A DNA stretch of 64,000 nucleotides from Saccharopolyspora galaxeae (lineage in GTDB: Bacteria > Actinomycetota > Actinomycetes > Mycobacteriales > Pseudonocardiaceae), in contig NZ_JADDUE010000005.1 in the NCBI RefSeq assembly GCF_016526145.1, forward strand, positions 124,001 to 188,000, given 5' to 3'. The position numbers were made by a program, and so were the translations under genes. The notes beneath the pieces are model-generated. The model had not been told where the DNA came from. It searched no databases and was given only the letters and a program-made list of their open reading frames with translations. This document shows positions 1 to 8,201 of the stretch, piece after piece; the first letter of the stretch is position 1; each line of letters starts with the position of its first letter.

Positions 1-174
1 CTGCTCGTCGCCGAGCTCACCGGTGTCCACCCGGCGCAGCGCCTGGCGCTCCATCAGCTGCCGCAGCAACTCGATGATGGTGAGCACGAGTTTGAACAGG
101 TCGCGTTGCACCGACTCGGAATCCGACTCGATCCGGCGCGGCAACTCCCTGGCGTGCGGTTCCTGCTCAGCCAT
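1..174 (-). CDS. gvpK: Gas vesicle protein GvpK (3' part missing)
   Basis: Last visible gene of the leftward gas vesicle operon; the reading frame runs off the window start, so only the first 58 codons are present. The visible part carries the GvpK core: an RIESDSESVQRDL stretch followed by LVLTIIELLRQLMERQALRRV, the hallmark helix of the family. GvpK is a minor structural or accessory protein of the gas vesicle shell assembly. The ATG at 174 overlaps the end of gvpS (stop at 167-169), which indicates translational coupling. Family identity is secure; nothing can be said about the C-terminus. Confidence 0.9.
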   Translation of the reverse strand, partial: MAEQEPHARELPRRIESDSESVQRDLFKLVLTIIELLRQLMERQALRRVDTGELGDEQ

Positions 175-421
175 CACCGGACTCCACACGCGGCGCCAGG
201 CCGGTCATGCCCTCGCTCTCCCGGACCGAGGTGATCAACGCCTGCAACGACACCCGCACCAGGTCGACGCCCGCCAGCGACAGCGTGATGTCCCCGGTGA
301 GCACGACCCCACCGGCCAGCAACCGGTCCAGCAGGTCCACCAGCGCGATCTCCCGCGTGGCCCGCACCGGCGAGCCGCCCGCCTCGGCGAGCGTCCCGAG
401 CTGCGGTTCCGGCCCGGTCAC
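167..421 (-). CDS. gvpS: Gas vesicle protein GvpS (GvpA/J-like small protein)
   Basis: Short (84 residue) GvpA-related protein. After a roughly 25-residue N-terminal segment it has REIALVDLLDRLLAGGVVL and then the beta-hairpin/helix core (GDITLSLAGVDLVRVSLQAL) typical of the GvpA/GvpJ/GvpM/GvpS family. In actinomycete clusters GvpS sits between gvpL and gvpK, exactly as here. The start is a GTG at 419-421 that overlaps the TGA of the upstream gvpL (GTGA overlap), so the two are translationally coupled. It is thought to be a minor shell or nucleation component. Confidence 0.88.
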   Translation of the reverse strand: MTGPEPQLGTLAEAGGSPVRATREIALVDLLDRLLAGGVVLTGDITLSLAGVDLVRVSLQALITSVRESEGMTGLAPRVESGDG

Positions 422-1188
422 CGCGGGCCTCCGGCGTTCTCCTCGTCCTCGAGGGTGGCGAACGAGTACGGCGGCCACGGCCCGGTCAACTCGGCCCGCA
501 GCCCCACCCGGTCGGCCGAGCCGGTCACCGCTCCGGCGAACTCGTCGCCGCGCTCGTCGTCGACCAGGTAAGCGCCGTTGAGCAGCATCCGGCCAGTGTA
601 ACCGGCCAGGTCGCGGTCCTGCGGCGGCAACACCCTGCTGGCACGCGCGAAGGCGGCCAAGTCCGCGTGCAACCGCTCGGCACGGTGCACCGCGTCGGCC
701 CACGAGCGTTCGGAGAACTCGCGACGCCGCCGGGCCCGCTGCAGGTACGCCGCGCCCGGCCGCTCGGATTCCGGTTCCTGCGGCGGTGTTTCCTCGGCGG
801 GCGGATCCGCGTACGCCTTAACGCCCCACTCGGTGCGGCCGGCGACGCGATCCAGCACCGCGCGGAAATGCGCACCGCGCTCGCGCAGCACTTCCCGGAC
901 GCGGTCATCGGACAGGTAGACCGTCGCCAGGCCCAGCGGCGCGATCGGTGTCCGGGCGGCGTCGACCACGCGGTTGTGGGCGCGCGCGGTCTCCTCCAGC
1001 CACCGCACGTCCTCCAGGTGCTCCCGCAGTCCCCGCTCGCCGAAGTCTGCCGCGTCGACCGTGCTCACCAGCGCCGTGATGCCCTCGCCCGGCACGACGC
1101 GCACGGGCTCGCCGCCGATGCCGCTGATGCCTTCCGGCGCGGGCGGCTCGCGGCTGATCGCGTAGAGGTAGGTCATCGGTTCAGTCAC
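418..1188 (-). CDS. gvpL: Gas vesicle protein of the GvpL/GvpF family
   Basis: A 256-residue GvpL/F protein. It begins with the family signature MTYLYAISR (after four extra residues if the GTG at 1188 is used; ATG 1176 is the alternative). It then has a central segment around HLEDVRWLEETARAHNRV and ends in a hydrophobic TGPWPPYSF motif, which is the usual C-terminal GPW(P/A)PYSF of the family. A basic, Pro/Glu-rich linker sits at about residues 125-155. GvpF/L proteins are assembly factors that interact with GvpA. The GTG start is preferred because GAGGAG lies about 8 bases upstream; it overlaps the gvpJ stop. Confidence 0.9.
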   Translation of the reverse strand: MTEPMTYLYAISREPPAPEGISGIGGEPVRVVPGEGITALVSTVDAADFGERGLREHLEDVRWLEETARAHNRVVDAARTPIAPLGLATVYLSDDRVREVLRERGAHFRAVLDRVAGRTEWGVKAYADPPAEETPPQEPESERPGAAYLQRARRRREFSERSWADAVHRAERLHADLAAFARASRVLPPQDRDLAGYTGRMLLNGAYLVDDERGDEFAGAVTGSADRVGLRAELTGPWPPYSFATLEDEENAGGPR

Positions 1189-1537
1189 GGTCGTGCTCCT
1201 CGAGCGCGGCGTCCTCCCCGTCTCGCAGCTTGCGCACCTCGTCGCGCAGTTCGCGGTTTTCAGCCGCGAGCTCGCGGTGCTCCGCCGAGAGCGCCGGATC
1301 CGACTCCCACCAGTTGATGCCCATCTCCCTGGCCCGTTCCACCGAGGCCACCACCAGCCGCAGCTTGATCGTGAGCAGTTCGATGTCCAGCAGGTTCACC
1401 TGCACGTCCCCGGCGATCACGATGCCCTTGTCCAGCACCCGCTCCAGGATGTCGGCGAGGTTCGCGCCGTCCTGCTGCGCGGGCCTGCCGCCGCCGGAGT
1501 GCCAGGCCGGGGCACGAGCGCCGCCGCTGTCGGTCAT
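1181..1537 (-). CDS. gvpJ: Gas vesicle protein GvpJ
   Basis: 118 residues. After a Gly/Gln-rich N-terminus comes a near-consensus GvpJ core: ANLADILERVLDKGIVIAGD, a VNLLDIELLTIKLRLVVASV hairpin/helix, then MGINWWE. The remainder is a charged predicted coiled coil (HRELAAENRELRDEVRKL). GvpJ is a minor shell protein that helps set vesicle shape. The ATG at 1537 has GGAGG about 6 bases upstream. It is followed directly by gvpL, with an overlap. Confidence 0.93.
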   Translation of the reverse strand: MTDSGGARAPAWHSGGGRPAQQDGANLADILERVLDKGIVIAGDVQVNLLDIELLTIKLRLVVASVERAREMGINWWESDPALSAEHRELAAENRELRDEVRKLRDGEDAALEEHDRD

Positions 1538-1599
1538 CGCAGCCTCCGCTCACCGCACTTCGTCCGCGCCGCGGCACCTGCCGCCCGCGGTGGAGCCGC

Positions 1600-1923
1600 T
1601 CACCCTTGGCCCCGCGGATACCGGGCGGTGCGCCGATACCCGACCAGCTCGCCGTTCTCGTCCAGTTCCGCCTCGTAGACCGCGAGGATGTCCGCGGTGG
1701 CGGGCACCCGCCGGATCTCGACGACCTCGACGCCGACGAGCCAGCCGTGCTCGCCGCGCTGCACCGAGGTCGCGCCTTCGGGTTCCTTGCCGATCAGCTC
1801 CCCCAGCTGCGTCAAGGCCAGCCGGGCCGCTTTCGACGCGCGCAACCGTTGCGGCGCGGGGGACTCGTCCTGCGGCGGAGGCCGTCGCGGACGCCCGCCC
1901 CGCTGCTCGCCCGTGCCCGCCAC
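1600..1923 (-). CDS. gvpO: Gas vesicle protein GvpO
   Basis: 107 residues. The first third is Arg/Pro-rich and probably disordered. The conserved GvpO part starts with a helix (AARLALTQLGELIG) and continues with WLVGVEVVEIRRVPATADIL and AVYEAELDENGELVGYRRT, the family's diagnostic strand pair. GvpO is required for vesicle formation in haloarchaea and occurs throughout actinomycete clusters. GTG start at 1923. A 62-base gap separates it from gvpJ and only 6 bases from gvpG, so it belongs to the same transcript. Confidence 0.9.
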   Translation of the reverse strand: MAGTGEQRGGRPRRPPPQDESPAPQRLRASKAARLALTQLGELIGKEPEGATSVQRGEHGWLVGVEVVEIRRVPATADILAVYEAELDENGELVGYRRTARYPRGQG

Positions 1924-1929
1924 CGCGGA

Positions 1930-2181
1930 TCACCGCTGCCCCGCCTGCCTGCGCCGCTGCGCCTGGAACAACCGGGACAGGTAGGCGTCCTGCAGTTCGT
2001 CGCGCTCCTGCTCGGTTATCTCTCCGGCGGCCAGCAGCTCGTCGGCCCGCGCCATGCCGCGCTGGATGGCGCCGAGGTCGTAGTACTCGCGCTCGGCCTG
2101 TTCGCGGATGCGCTCGGCGATCCACGCCACGCCACGCACCGGGGCGATGGGCGCGGTGAGAATTCCGCTCAACAGACCCAT
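1930..2181 (-). CDS. gvpG: Gas vesicle protein GvpG
   Basis: 83 residues with the complete GvpG pattern: MGLLSGILTAPIAPVRGVAW, then EREYYDLGAIQRGM, then helices ending in a QAQRRRQAG tail. GvpG is a small helical accessory protein of vesicle assembly. ATG at 2181 with a strong CCGGAGG upstream. The upstream gvpF stop (2183-2185) is one base away. Confidence 0.93.
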   Translation of the reverse strand: MGLLSGILTAPIAPVRGVAWIAERIREQAEREYYDLGAIQRGMARADELLAAGEITEQERDELQDAYLSRLFQAQRRRQAGQR

Positions 2182-2182
2182 G

Positions 2183-2956
2183 TCAGTCCTCCGGAAGGAA
2201 GTCGTACGGGGCCAACGGCCCCAGCAGCCGCAACCGGACTCGACCGGCGAAGTCCTCGCCGAGTTCGTCGACGGCGCGCTGGAAGTCCTCGATCCGATCG
2301 CGGTCGACCAGCAGCGCGACGCTCAGCGCATCGTCCTGCCCGCTGACCTCGCGCACCGAAGTGGCCGCCGAGTGCGGCGACAGCGCCGCCACCGCGGCTC
2401 CGACGGTCAGCTCCCGCTTGCGCTCCACCGCGGCGCTGACCAGCTCGCCCAACCGGACGCGCGCGGCGTGCCCGGAATCCTCCGGCACGCCCTGCAATTC
2501 CTCGCGCAGGCCGCGGATCTCCGGATCGTCCCCGACGATCTCACGCAGGTGGATCTGGTCGAGATAGCTGCCGTGCAAGGTGAATTCCACGAGACCGTCG
2601 AGTTCGGCGAGGATCGACTCGAAGTCGTCCTGGTTGCCCGCCAGCAGCTCGTTGCGCACCGCCGCCAAGTCCTGCACCACGCCGCCGAAACGCAGCGGCA
2701 GCACGGTGGAATCCGCCGCCACCGCATCCAGCACGCCTTCGTGCGCGAGCAGGTCGTCGCGCAGGCCCAGCGGCCGGTCCAAGTCGACCTCGCTGACCAG
2801 CGCCGCCAACGGGCCGGAACGCACCAGCTGCAAATCGGTTCCGCCCACGGTCGGCAGGTCGTCCGGCACCGGCACCTCGGCGCGCACGATGCCGTAGACG
2901 TAGATGCCCGCGGTGACCGAGGCGCTGCCGGTGTCCGAAGTTCGCTGCGCGGTCAT
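2183..2956 (-). CDS. gvpF: Gas vesicle protein GvpF
   Basis: 257-residue GvpF/L protein. After a short Thr/Ser tail it begins [12 protein letters not shown], has the central [10 protein letters not shown] and [17 protein letters not shown] stretches, and closes with [11 protein letters not shown], the family C-terminus. In structurally studied homologues GvpF binds GvpA and contains two ferredoxin-like domains. ATG at 2956 overlaps the gvpA stop (ATGA), so it is coupled to gvpA. Confidence 0.93.
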   Translation of the reverse strand: MTAQRTSDTGSASVTAGIYVYGIVRAEVPVPDDLPTVGGTDLQLVRSGPLAALVSEVDLDRPLGLRDDLLAHEGVLDAVAADSTVLPLRFGGVVQDLAAVRNELLAGNQDDFESILAELDGLVEFTLHGSYLDQIHLREIVGDDPEIRGLREELQGVPEDSGHAARVRLGELVSAAVERKRELTVGAAVAALSPHSAATSVREVSGQDDALSVALLVDRDRIEDFQRAVDELGEDFAGRVRLRLLGPLAPYDFLPED

Positions 2957-3369
2957 CGCTCGCGCTCCCTGCCCCGTTCGCGCCGCGGCCGGGCCGGCTC
3001 GCGCTCCGGTTCCTGTTCGGTGCGGATCTCGTCGTACTTGTCCTTGGCCGCGTCCAGCACGCCCTTGGTCTTGCCCTGCGCGCCGCCCTGGGTCACGCCC
3101 TCGGACATGCTCTGCATCAGCTCCGGCAGGTCCTTGCCGCCCTTCTGATCCAGATCGAGGCGGTTGGTCGCCTCCGCGAACCGCAGGTAGGTGTCCACAC
3201 TGGCCACCACGATCCGGGCGTCCACCGTGAGCAGTTCGATGCCCACCAGTGAGACGCGCACGAAAGCGTCGATCACCAAGCCCTTGTCCAGGATCAGTTC
3301 CACGACGTCGGCCAGGTTCCCCGCCGATCCCCGCTCGACGGATCCGCCTTGCGCGTTCGCCACCGTCAC
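2953..3369 (-). CDS. gvpA: Gas vesicle structural protein GvpA
   Basis: 138 residues. The N-terminal half is the GvpA shell fold: [17 protein letters not shown], then [20 protein letters not shown] and a [11 protein letters not shown] helix. This is the main amphipathic protein that forms the gas-permeable, water-excluding vesicle wall. The second half is a charged, low-complexity extension ending in an Arg/Glu repeat, which is longer than the ~70-residue cyanobacterial GvpA but common in actinomycetes. It lies 6 bases downstream of the SRPBCC gene and overlaps gvpF by four bases. Alternative: a GvpJ-like paralogue, but no other GvpA candidate is visible in the cluster. Confidence 0.87.
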   Translation of the reverse strand: MTVANAQGGSVERGSAGNLADVVELILDKGLVIDAFVRVSLVGIELLTVDARIVVASVDTYLRFAEATNRLDLDQKGGKDLPELMQSMSEGVTQGGAQGKTKGVLDAAKDKYDEIRTEQEPEREPARPRRERGRERER

Positions 3370-3375
3370 TTGTGA

Positions 3376-4467
3376 TCACCTGCTTCGGCGCGTGCGCATC
3401 CGGGAACGGCGCGGCGTCGGCGCGGGCTCGTCCTCGTCGTCGCCGTACTCCTCGTCCGAGTAGCGGTCCGCGTAGTCCTCGTCGGTGCGCTCGCGGTACT
3501 CGCCGTCCCCGTACTCGCCACGCCGGTCTTCGTCGTCCCTGTACTCGTCGTCGCGGTATGCATCGTCTTCCGGGTATTCGTCCTCGTCCCGGTCCTCGTC
3601 GCGTCCCGCGCCCTCGGATTGCTCACCTTCGGCCGCCACCGCGTCGTCGTGGCTGCGAACCACCTCGCGGTCGCGGATCTCCCCGCGCCATCCCTCGATC
3701 TCGTCCTGCTCGAGGATGGTGCGCGTCATCATGTGCCGCTTGATGTGCTTGAAGTCCGAACGCACCCGGCGTCCCTGCGCACGCCACAGGTTCGCGGTCT
3801 TCTCGAAGAATCCCTGCGGGTGGTACTCGAGCACCAGCAGGATCCGGGTCAAGGTGGGCGTGAGCTCGTGGAAGGACACCGTGCCGTCCACCGAACCCTT
3901 CGAGCCGGTGGAGGTCCACACGATCCGCGAATCCGGGACCTGCTCCACGATCGTGGACTGCCAGCTGCGGTGCGACAGGAAGATCTGCGCGCGCCAGTTG
4001 ACCTTCTCGTCGGATTCCTGCTCGACGCTTTCGACTTTGCGGGTGAAGCCGGGGAAATCCTCCAGCAGGGTCCACTGGTCGTAGACCACCCGCAGCGGCA
4101 GCCCGACGTCGTTCTGCTCGACGATGTTGACGACCTTGGCGCTGCCGCCCGACGATCCGCCGCCGCCAGCGCCACCGCCGGCGGCCTGCTTCACCGCCTC
4201 GGTGCCCGCGCCGAGCGCCGCCTTCAACGGCCCGCTGCCCTCGGCGAGCTTCTTGCCACCGGTCACCGCGGCCATCAGGCCCGGTCCACCGCCGTCGCCC
4301 GCGTAGTCGGTGAGCCGATCGGTCAGCTGCTCGACCTGCTTGCCCGCCGAGCCCGCGACTCGCTCCACCAGGGCGGTGAGCAGGTCCTGGGCGGCGCTTT
4401 TGAGGTGTTCCAGCGGCTGTGCCTCCGCCCCGGAGCCGGATTCCTGATCGCGCCGGTCAGCCATCAT
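3376..4467 (-). CDS. SRPBCC (polyketide cyclase/START-like) protein of the gvp operon with acidic disordered tail
   Basis: 363 residues from ATG 4467. Residues 1-95 are helical and Gly/Ala-rich. Residues ~105-255 form a SRPBCC domain (VVNIVEQNDVGLPLRVVYDQ, WTLLEDFPGF, then FLSHRSWQSTIVEQV and WTSTGSKGSVDGTVSF). The last ~85 residues are an Asp/Glu/Tyr/Arg low-complexity segment ending in a basic RRSRMRTRRSR tail. A SRPBCC gene is a regular member of streptomycete gas vesicle clusters (gvpZ or gvpQ in some schemes); its role is unknown, with lipid or hydrophobic ligand binding plausible from the fold. It overlaps the preceding gene by 11 bases and precedes gvpA by 6, so it is co-transcribed. 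Confidence 0.82.
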   Translation of the reverse strand: MMADRRDQESGSGAEAQPLEHLKSAAQDLLTALVERVAGSAGKQVEQLTDRLTDYAGDGGGPGLMAAVTGGKKLAEGSGPLKAALGAGTEAVKQAAGGGAGGGGSSGGSAKVVNIVEQNDVGLPLRVVYDQWTLLEDFPGFTRKVESVEQESDEKVNWRAQIFLSHRSWQSTIVEQVPDSRIVWTSTGSKGSVDGTVSFHELTPTLTRILLVLEYHPQGFFEKTANLWRAQGRRVRSDFKHIKRHMMTRTILEQDEIEGWRGEIRDREVVRSHDDAVAAEGEQSEGAGRDEDRDEDEYPEDDAYRDDEYRDDEDRRGEYGDGEYRERTDEDYADRYSDEEYGDDEDEPAPTPRRSRMRTRRSR

Positions 4468-4993
4468 CGCCTCCCCGCCTGCTGCGCGGACGTGCCTCCG
4501 AAGGGCTCCGCGGTGCCTGTTCCGGGCGCGGGCGGTATTGCGCGCGGGAACGCGCCGCCTGCTCCGGCCGCGGGCGCGACGACCGCGCGCGCGGTCGTTC
4601 GGTGCCGGAATCGGGCGCCGACTCGGCAGCCGAGGAAGTCGGATCGGACTCGCGACGCCCGGACTCCTCGCCGGATTCTCCGCCACCGGTGCCGCGCAGC
4701 TTCGCCGCACGTTCGGTCAGGCTGTCGCCGAGCGAATCGATGCGACCGGACAGCGCCGCAGTGGCCGCTTCCTTCGCCGCGTCGGCCAGCCGGCCCCGCA
4801 CGGTTTCGGTTACCGAACTCAGCCCCGGCGAGGACGACAGCACCTTCGCCCCCTGCCGCAACAGCTGTTGCGGGTCGGTGCCGAACCGACGCCCGGCCAG
4901 TACCCCGCCGATGGTGATGGCGAGCTTCATCTTCTTGGTACGCCCGAGGAAGTAGCCCAGCGCCACCGCTGCGGCAACCTGCGTCCGCATCAC
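4457..4993 (-). CDS. Gas-vesicle-cluster hypothetical protein (GvpY-like position)
   Basis: First gene of the gas vesicle operon, 178 residues. It opens with a hydrophobic, helix-forming segment (VAAAVALGYFLGRTKKMKLA, then ITIGGVLAGRRFG), followed by a helical region with VRGRLADAAKEAATAALSGR and an Arg/Pro/Ser-rich, probably disordered C-terminus. Streptomycete gvp clusters carry a comparable small membrane-associated protein of unknown role. GTG at 4993 and ATG at 4990 are both possible; GGAGGAGG lies just upstream. Its stop is inside the SRPBCC gene. Function is not recognised beyond the cluster association. Confidence 0.65.
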   Translation of the reverse strand: MMRTQVAAAVALGYFLGRTKKMKLAITIGGVLAGRRFGTDPQQLLRQGAKVLSSSPGLSSVTETVRGRLADAAKEAATAALSGRIDSLGDSLTERAAKLRGTGGGESGEESGRRESDPTSSAAESAPDSGTERPRARSSRPRPEQAARSRAQYRPRPEQAPRSPSEARPRSRRGGDDG

Positions 4994-5284
4994 CGACCTC
5001 CTCCCGAATCACCGATTCCGCGTCGCGCGCGGCAGATCGTTATCATCCATTTTGGACAGTCACGGGGCCGGACCGCTGCGCGGACACCGGGTTCTTCTCG
5101 ACGGTACTCCCAACGAAGCTCTTCGACATAGGGATCGAGAGCGAATTCCCCGGCACACCAAGCGGATCATCATCGGAAAACGATTCCCCCTGCTGCCGGC
5201 GGATATTCGAGCGGGTTTAGCGATCCCGCCTCGCGGCCAACGCCTGAACCGCACGCGTCCGATCGCCGAAGACGGGGGGATCCG
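4994..5284. promoter_or_regulatory. Divergent intergenic region between gvp operon and SDR gene
   Basis: 291 bases between two divergent starts, relatively AT-rich for this chromosome around 5030-5060 and 5150-5220. It must hold the gas vesicle operon promoter (leftward) and that of the SDR gene (rightward). I see no clear -35/-10 pair and no convincing small gene. GGGGGG at 5274-5279 serves as the SDR ribosome binding site. Confidence 0.5.
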
Positions 5285-6151
5285 ATGACCCGCCAACAGA
5301 CCAGCGTCCCCGCACAGCAGCAGCAACCGCCGGGAGCCACCGGCGAGATGACGCCGCTACCGCGCGACGAGATGCGCGACTACGAGGGACGCGGGCTGCT
5401 GCAGGACAAGCGCGCCCTGATCACCGGCGGCGACTCCGGGATCGGCCGGGCCGTCGCGGCCGCGTTCGCCAAGGAAGGAGCCGACGTCGCGATCGTCTAC
5501 TTCGGTGACTCCGAGGACGACGACGCCCGGCACACCGCCAGACTCGTGACCGCGCAGCAGCGGCGTTGTTCGCTGCACAAAGGAGATCTGGGCTCGCGCT
5601 CGGAGTGCGAACATCTGGTGACCGAAGTGGCCGGAGAGCTCGGCGGGATCGATTTGCTGGTCAACCACGCCGGAACGCAAGCCGTGGAAAGCGATTTCAC
5701 CGAGATCACCGACGAGCAGTTCGACCGCACTTTCAAGGTCAACGTCTACGCGCCGTTCTGGGTGATCCGCGCCGCGCTGCCGCACATGGGCGACGGCGGC
5801 TCGATCATCAACACCGGCTCGGTGAACGGACTTCGCGGCAACAAGTCGATGATGGACTACTCGGCCAGCAAGAGCGCGGTGCACACGCTCACCAAGTCGC
5901 TGGCGCAATCGTTCGCCGGACGCGGGATCCGGGTGAACTGCGTGGCACCCGGTCCGGTGTGGACACCGCTGATCCCGTCGACGATGCCCGCGGAGAAGGT
6001 CGAAGGGTTCGGCGAGCAAGCCCCGATGGGCAGGCGCGGTGAACCGGACGAGATCGCCCCGTCCTACGTGTTCTTCGCCGCGGACCGGCTTTCCAGCTAC
6101 TACACCGGCGAGGTGTTCGCCCCGGTGGGCGGCGAAACCCACCCCGGCTGA
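5285..6151 (+). CDS. SDR oxidoreductase, general-stress glucose/ribitol dehydrogenase type
   Basis: 288 residues; NAD(P)-dependent short-chain dehydrogenase. The cofactor motif TGGDSGIG is at 47-54, NHAG (for the usual NNAG) at 127-130, catalytic Ser at ~179 and the YSASK motif at Y192/K196. The ~40-residue N-terminal extension with PLPRDEMRDYEGRGLL is typical of the YghA/YhdF/GsiB-neighbour stress SDRs rather than the classical 250-residue enzymes. Substrate unknown; these are often induced by osmotic or general stress. Single gene, divergent from the gas vesicle operon. Confidence 0.85.
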   Translation: MTRQQTSVPAQQQQPPGATGEMTPLPRDEMRDYEGRGLLQDKRALITGGDSGIGRAVAAAFAKEGADVAIVYFGDSEDDDARHTARLVTAQQRRCSLHKGDLGSRSECEHLVTEVAGELGGIDLLVNHAGTQAVESDFTEITDEQFDRTFKVNVYAPFWVIRAALPHMGDGGSIINTGSVNGLRGNKSMMDYSASKSAVHTLTKSLAQSFAGRGIRVNCVAPGPVWTPLIPSTMPAEKVEGFGEQAPMGRRGEPDEIAPSYVFFAADRLSSYYTGEVFAPVGGETHPG

Positions 6152-6227
6152 CCGGCCGAAAGCGGCGCGCAGCCAGGCATTCGGGGCGGGCGGCACAGCC
6201 ACCCGCCCCGTGCGCTTCGGCCTCGTC

Positions 6228-6668
6228 TCACCGGCCGGAGCGGAAGGTGAAGCGGACCTTGCCCACCCAGATCTCGTCACCGTCGGAGAGTTCGGCCCGA
6301 TCCACCACGTGCCGGTTCAGGTAGGTGCCGTTGAGCGAACCGGCATCGGCGACGACGAACTGGTCGCCAACGCGGTGGATCTCGGTGTGGTAGCGCGAAA
6401 CCGTGACGTCACCGAGCACGATGTCGCAATCGCGGTGCCTGCCCAGCACGGTGCACGCGCCCGCCAGCGGGAACTCGGAGCCCTTGTCCGCCCCGCGGGC
6501 GACGACCAGCGCGGCCACCTCGCTGCGGGGCCCGCCCTGCTGCGCGGGCACCTCGGCGGTGCCCGGCCGATCGGCCCGCGGCGCGGGCACCTGGACCGTT
6601 CCCGCGGTGTGCTGCCGCTCAGCTTGGTCGAACGGGGTTTTCGGGGCGCCGTACGGGGTTCGGATCAT
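6228..6668 (-). CDS. FHA-domain protein
   Basis: 146 residues from ATG 6668 (AAGGAGA upstream). The N-terminal ~55 residues are Pro/Gln-rich and disordered; the rest is a single forkhead-associated domain with the phosphothreonine-binding signature LGRHRDCDI, VSRYHTEI and SLNGTYLN. It resembles mycobacterial GarA in length and order, but the ETTS phosphorylation motif of GarA is not seen in the N-terminus. So a role in a Ser/Thr kinase signalling circuit is likely, whereas control of 2-oxoglutarate metabolism is not supported. Confidence 0.85.
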   Translation of the reverse strand: MIRTPYGAPKTPFDQAERQHTAGTVQVPAPRADRPGTAEVPAQQGGPRSEVAALVVARGADKGSEFPLAGACTVLGRHRDCDIVLGDVTVSRYHTEIHRVGDQFVVADAGSLNGTYLNRHVVDRAELSDGDEIWVGKVRFTFRSGR

Positions 6669-6930
6669 CGTCGTTCTCCTTGCGCGGACCACTCGGATCG
6701 TGCAGTTCCAGAGTGGCCGCTCGAACGGATTGTTTCACCGGGTACTTGGTCCTGAGCCGGGTGTCATCGGACACACCAGGTCACTGGTCAAGCACGCAAC
6801 GAATCCTCAACGGCGCCGACACCGTGCTTTTGAAGGCCGATCCCCAGCCCGTCACTCACATTTCGTGAGCGGTCGGCGCGAGCGGCAGGCCGCAGGCGCC
6901 TTGCAGTCCCCGGATTTCCGCCGCGGACGC
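6669..6930. other. Non-coding stretch upstream of the FHA gene
   Basis: About 260 bases between the FHA start and the terminator of the secreted-protein gene. It must contain the FHA promoter. No convincing gene on either strand. Confidence 0.4.
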
Positions 6931-6977
6931 GAAAATGGGGGCCGGTCTGCCGCCCCGACCACGGCAGACCGGCCCCC
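6931..6977 (-). terminator. Rho-independent terminator after the small secreted protein gene
   Basis: A perfect 16-bp stem (6937-6952 pairs with 6962-6977, arm GGGGGCCGGTCTGCCG) with a 9-base loop. On the minus strand the stem is followed by ATTTTC, a short U-run, 35 bases after the stop at 7013. Confidence 0.85.
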
Positions 6978-7012
6978 GACCGGCGCTTCCGACTCAACCC
7001 CCCTCGTCCGGG

Positions 7013-7327
7013 CTAAGCCGGATGCGCCTCGCTCACGTGCAGCGGGGTCCCCTGCATGCACGTGGTTGGCGCGCCGGGTTCCGGATGGCCACGCACCACC
7101 AGGTGCGCACCAGGTTTGACCACCGCCGGATCCCCTCCGAGCAACAGGTACGGCGAGCGGCCTTGCGCGGGGAGCACCATGCAGCGGGACTCGACCCCGG
7201 ATTGGACCTTGCCGGTCACCGTGATCTCCCCGCCTGCTCCCGCCGGAGTCGTCGCCCCCAGCATTCCGGCCGTGCACACGAGCAGAAATCCTGTGGCTAC
7301 CCACCGCGATGTCCTCATGCCGCTCAT
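7013..7327 (-). CDS. Small secreted protein of unknown function
   Basis: 104 residues (101 if the second ATG at 7318 is used). Signal peptide: MRTSRW, a hydrophobic FLLVCTAGMLGA core and an Ala-X-Ala-type cleavage region near ATTPAGAGG. The mature ~70 residues look like a small beta (OB-like) domain: EITVTGKVQSGVE, YLLLGGDPAVVKPGAHLVV, ending CMQGTPLHVSEA, with two cysteines that could pair outside the cell. Similar short exported proteins occur in Pseudonocardiaceae; no function is known to me. Followed by a strong terminator. Confidence 0.7.
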   Translation of the reverse strand: MSGMRTSRWVATGFLLVCTAGMLGATTPAGAGGEITVTGKVQSGVESRCMVLPAQGRSPYLLLGGDPAVVKPGAHLVVRGHPEPGAPTTCMQGTPLHVSEAHPA

Positions 7328-7408
7328 TGCACAGGCGCTGCGGCCGGTTCGCCACTTGACCAACCCCCGCCCGCGATGAACCGGGCGTCCGCTCGGATAA
7401 TCGGGTGC

Positions 7409-8125
7409 ATGACGCGCAACTCCGCCCCGGCGCAGCAGACCGCGACGGTGGCCGTCGAGCCGAGCTACCGGCGCTACGGCGCCTGGATCGGGCTGCCGGT
7501 GGCCGGCGGGCTGCTCGGCTGCCTGGTGACGTTGCTGGCCGGTTGGGTCGCCGGGCTGCCGTGGGCGCCGTTCCAAGGGCCGTTCGAGCTGGTGGCCTCG
7601 CTGCCGCAGCCGCACGGCACGCTCGCGGTGGCCGGTTTCGGGATGGTCGCCGGGCTCGGCTTCGCCTCCTACATGGCCACTGATCGGCTCGCGGTGTCGG
7701 TGACGGCCGAGGGCGTGGAGCTGCGCCGCGGGAGGCGGCCCGCGCAGACGATCGACGGGACCTGCGTCCGCACGGCGTTCGCGGGCGGCGCAACGCTGGT
7801 GCTGCTGGACGACGACGGGGACGAACTCGCCCACGAAGCCACCGCCATCCCGGTCCACACGCTGCGCGAGGCTTTCCGGGCGCACGGATACCGGTGGAGC
7901 CAAGGCGACCCGCACGCCGGTGAGTACCGGTTGTGGGCCGAGGACGACCCGGATGTAGGGGTGCGAGCGAACTCGCTGCTGCGGACCCGCAAGCACGCGC
8001 TCGCCAAGCGGCACGGAGCCGAGGCGGCGCAGCTGCGCGCCGAACTCGCCCGCGCCGGATACCTGGTGCACGACCGCAAGAAGCAGCAGTACTGGCGGCC
8101 GCGCCCGAACCGCGCGGACGGCTGA
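7409..8125 (+). CDS. YqeB-like membrane protein with PH-like domain
   Basis: 238 residues. Two membrane helices near the N-terminus (IGLPVAGGLLGCLVTLLAGW at ~28-47 and a second around LAVAGFGMVAGLGFASYMA). They are followed by a cytoplasmic part with a bacterial PH-like segment (LAVSVTAEGVELRRGRR) and a basic C-terminal region rich in Arg/Lys (RKHALAKRHGAEAAQLR). This matches the actinobacterial YqeB family, whose role is unknown. ATG 7409 is chosen because the hydrophobic region starts soon after; longer upstream frames lack a plausible start. Confidence 0.75.
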   Translation: MTRNSAPAQQTATVAVEPSYRRYGAWIGLPVAGGLLGCLVTLLAGWVAGLPWAPFQGPFELVASLPQPHGTLAVAGFGMVAGLGFASYMATDRLAVSVTAEGVELRRGRRPAQTIDGTCVRTAFAGGATLVLLDDDGDELAHEATAIPVHTLREAFRAHGYRWSQGDPHAGEYRLWAEDDPDVGVRANSLLRTRKHALAKRHGAEAAQLRAELARAGYLVHDRKKQQYWRPRPNRADG

Positions 8126-8201
8126 GGCGACCCCGAGCGCTACGCGGCGCGCGAGCGGACCGGCGACTGAGCCGCCGGCCGCTTCGGGCGGGCTCCCGGG
8201 A

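Noticed and set aside
5052-5288. 78-codon frame upstream of the stress SDR
   Set aside because: TTG start, no ribosome site, no pattern; overlaps the SDR ribosome binding site and start.
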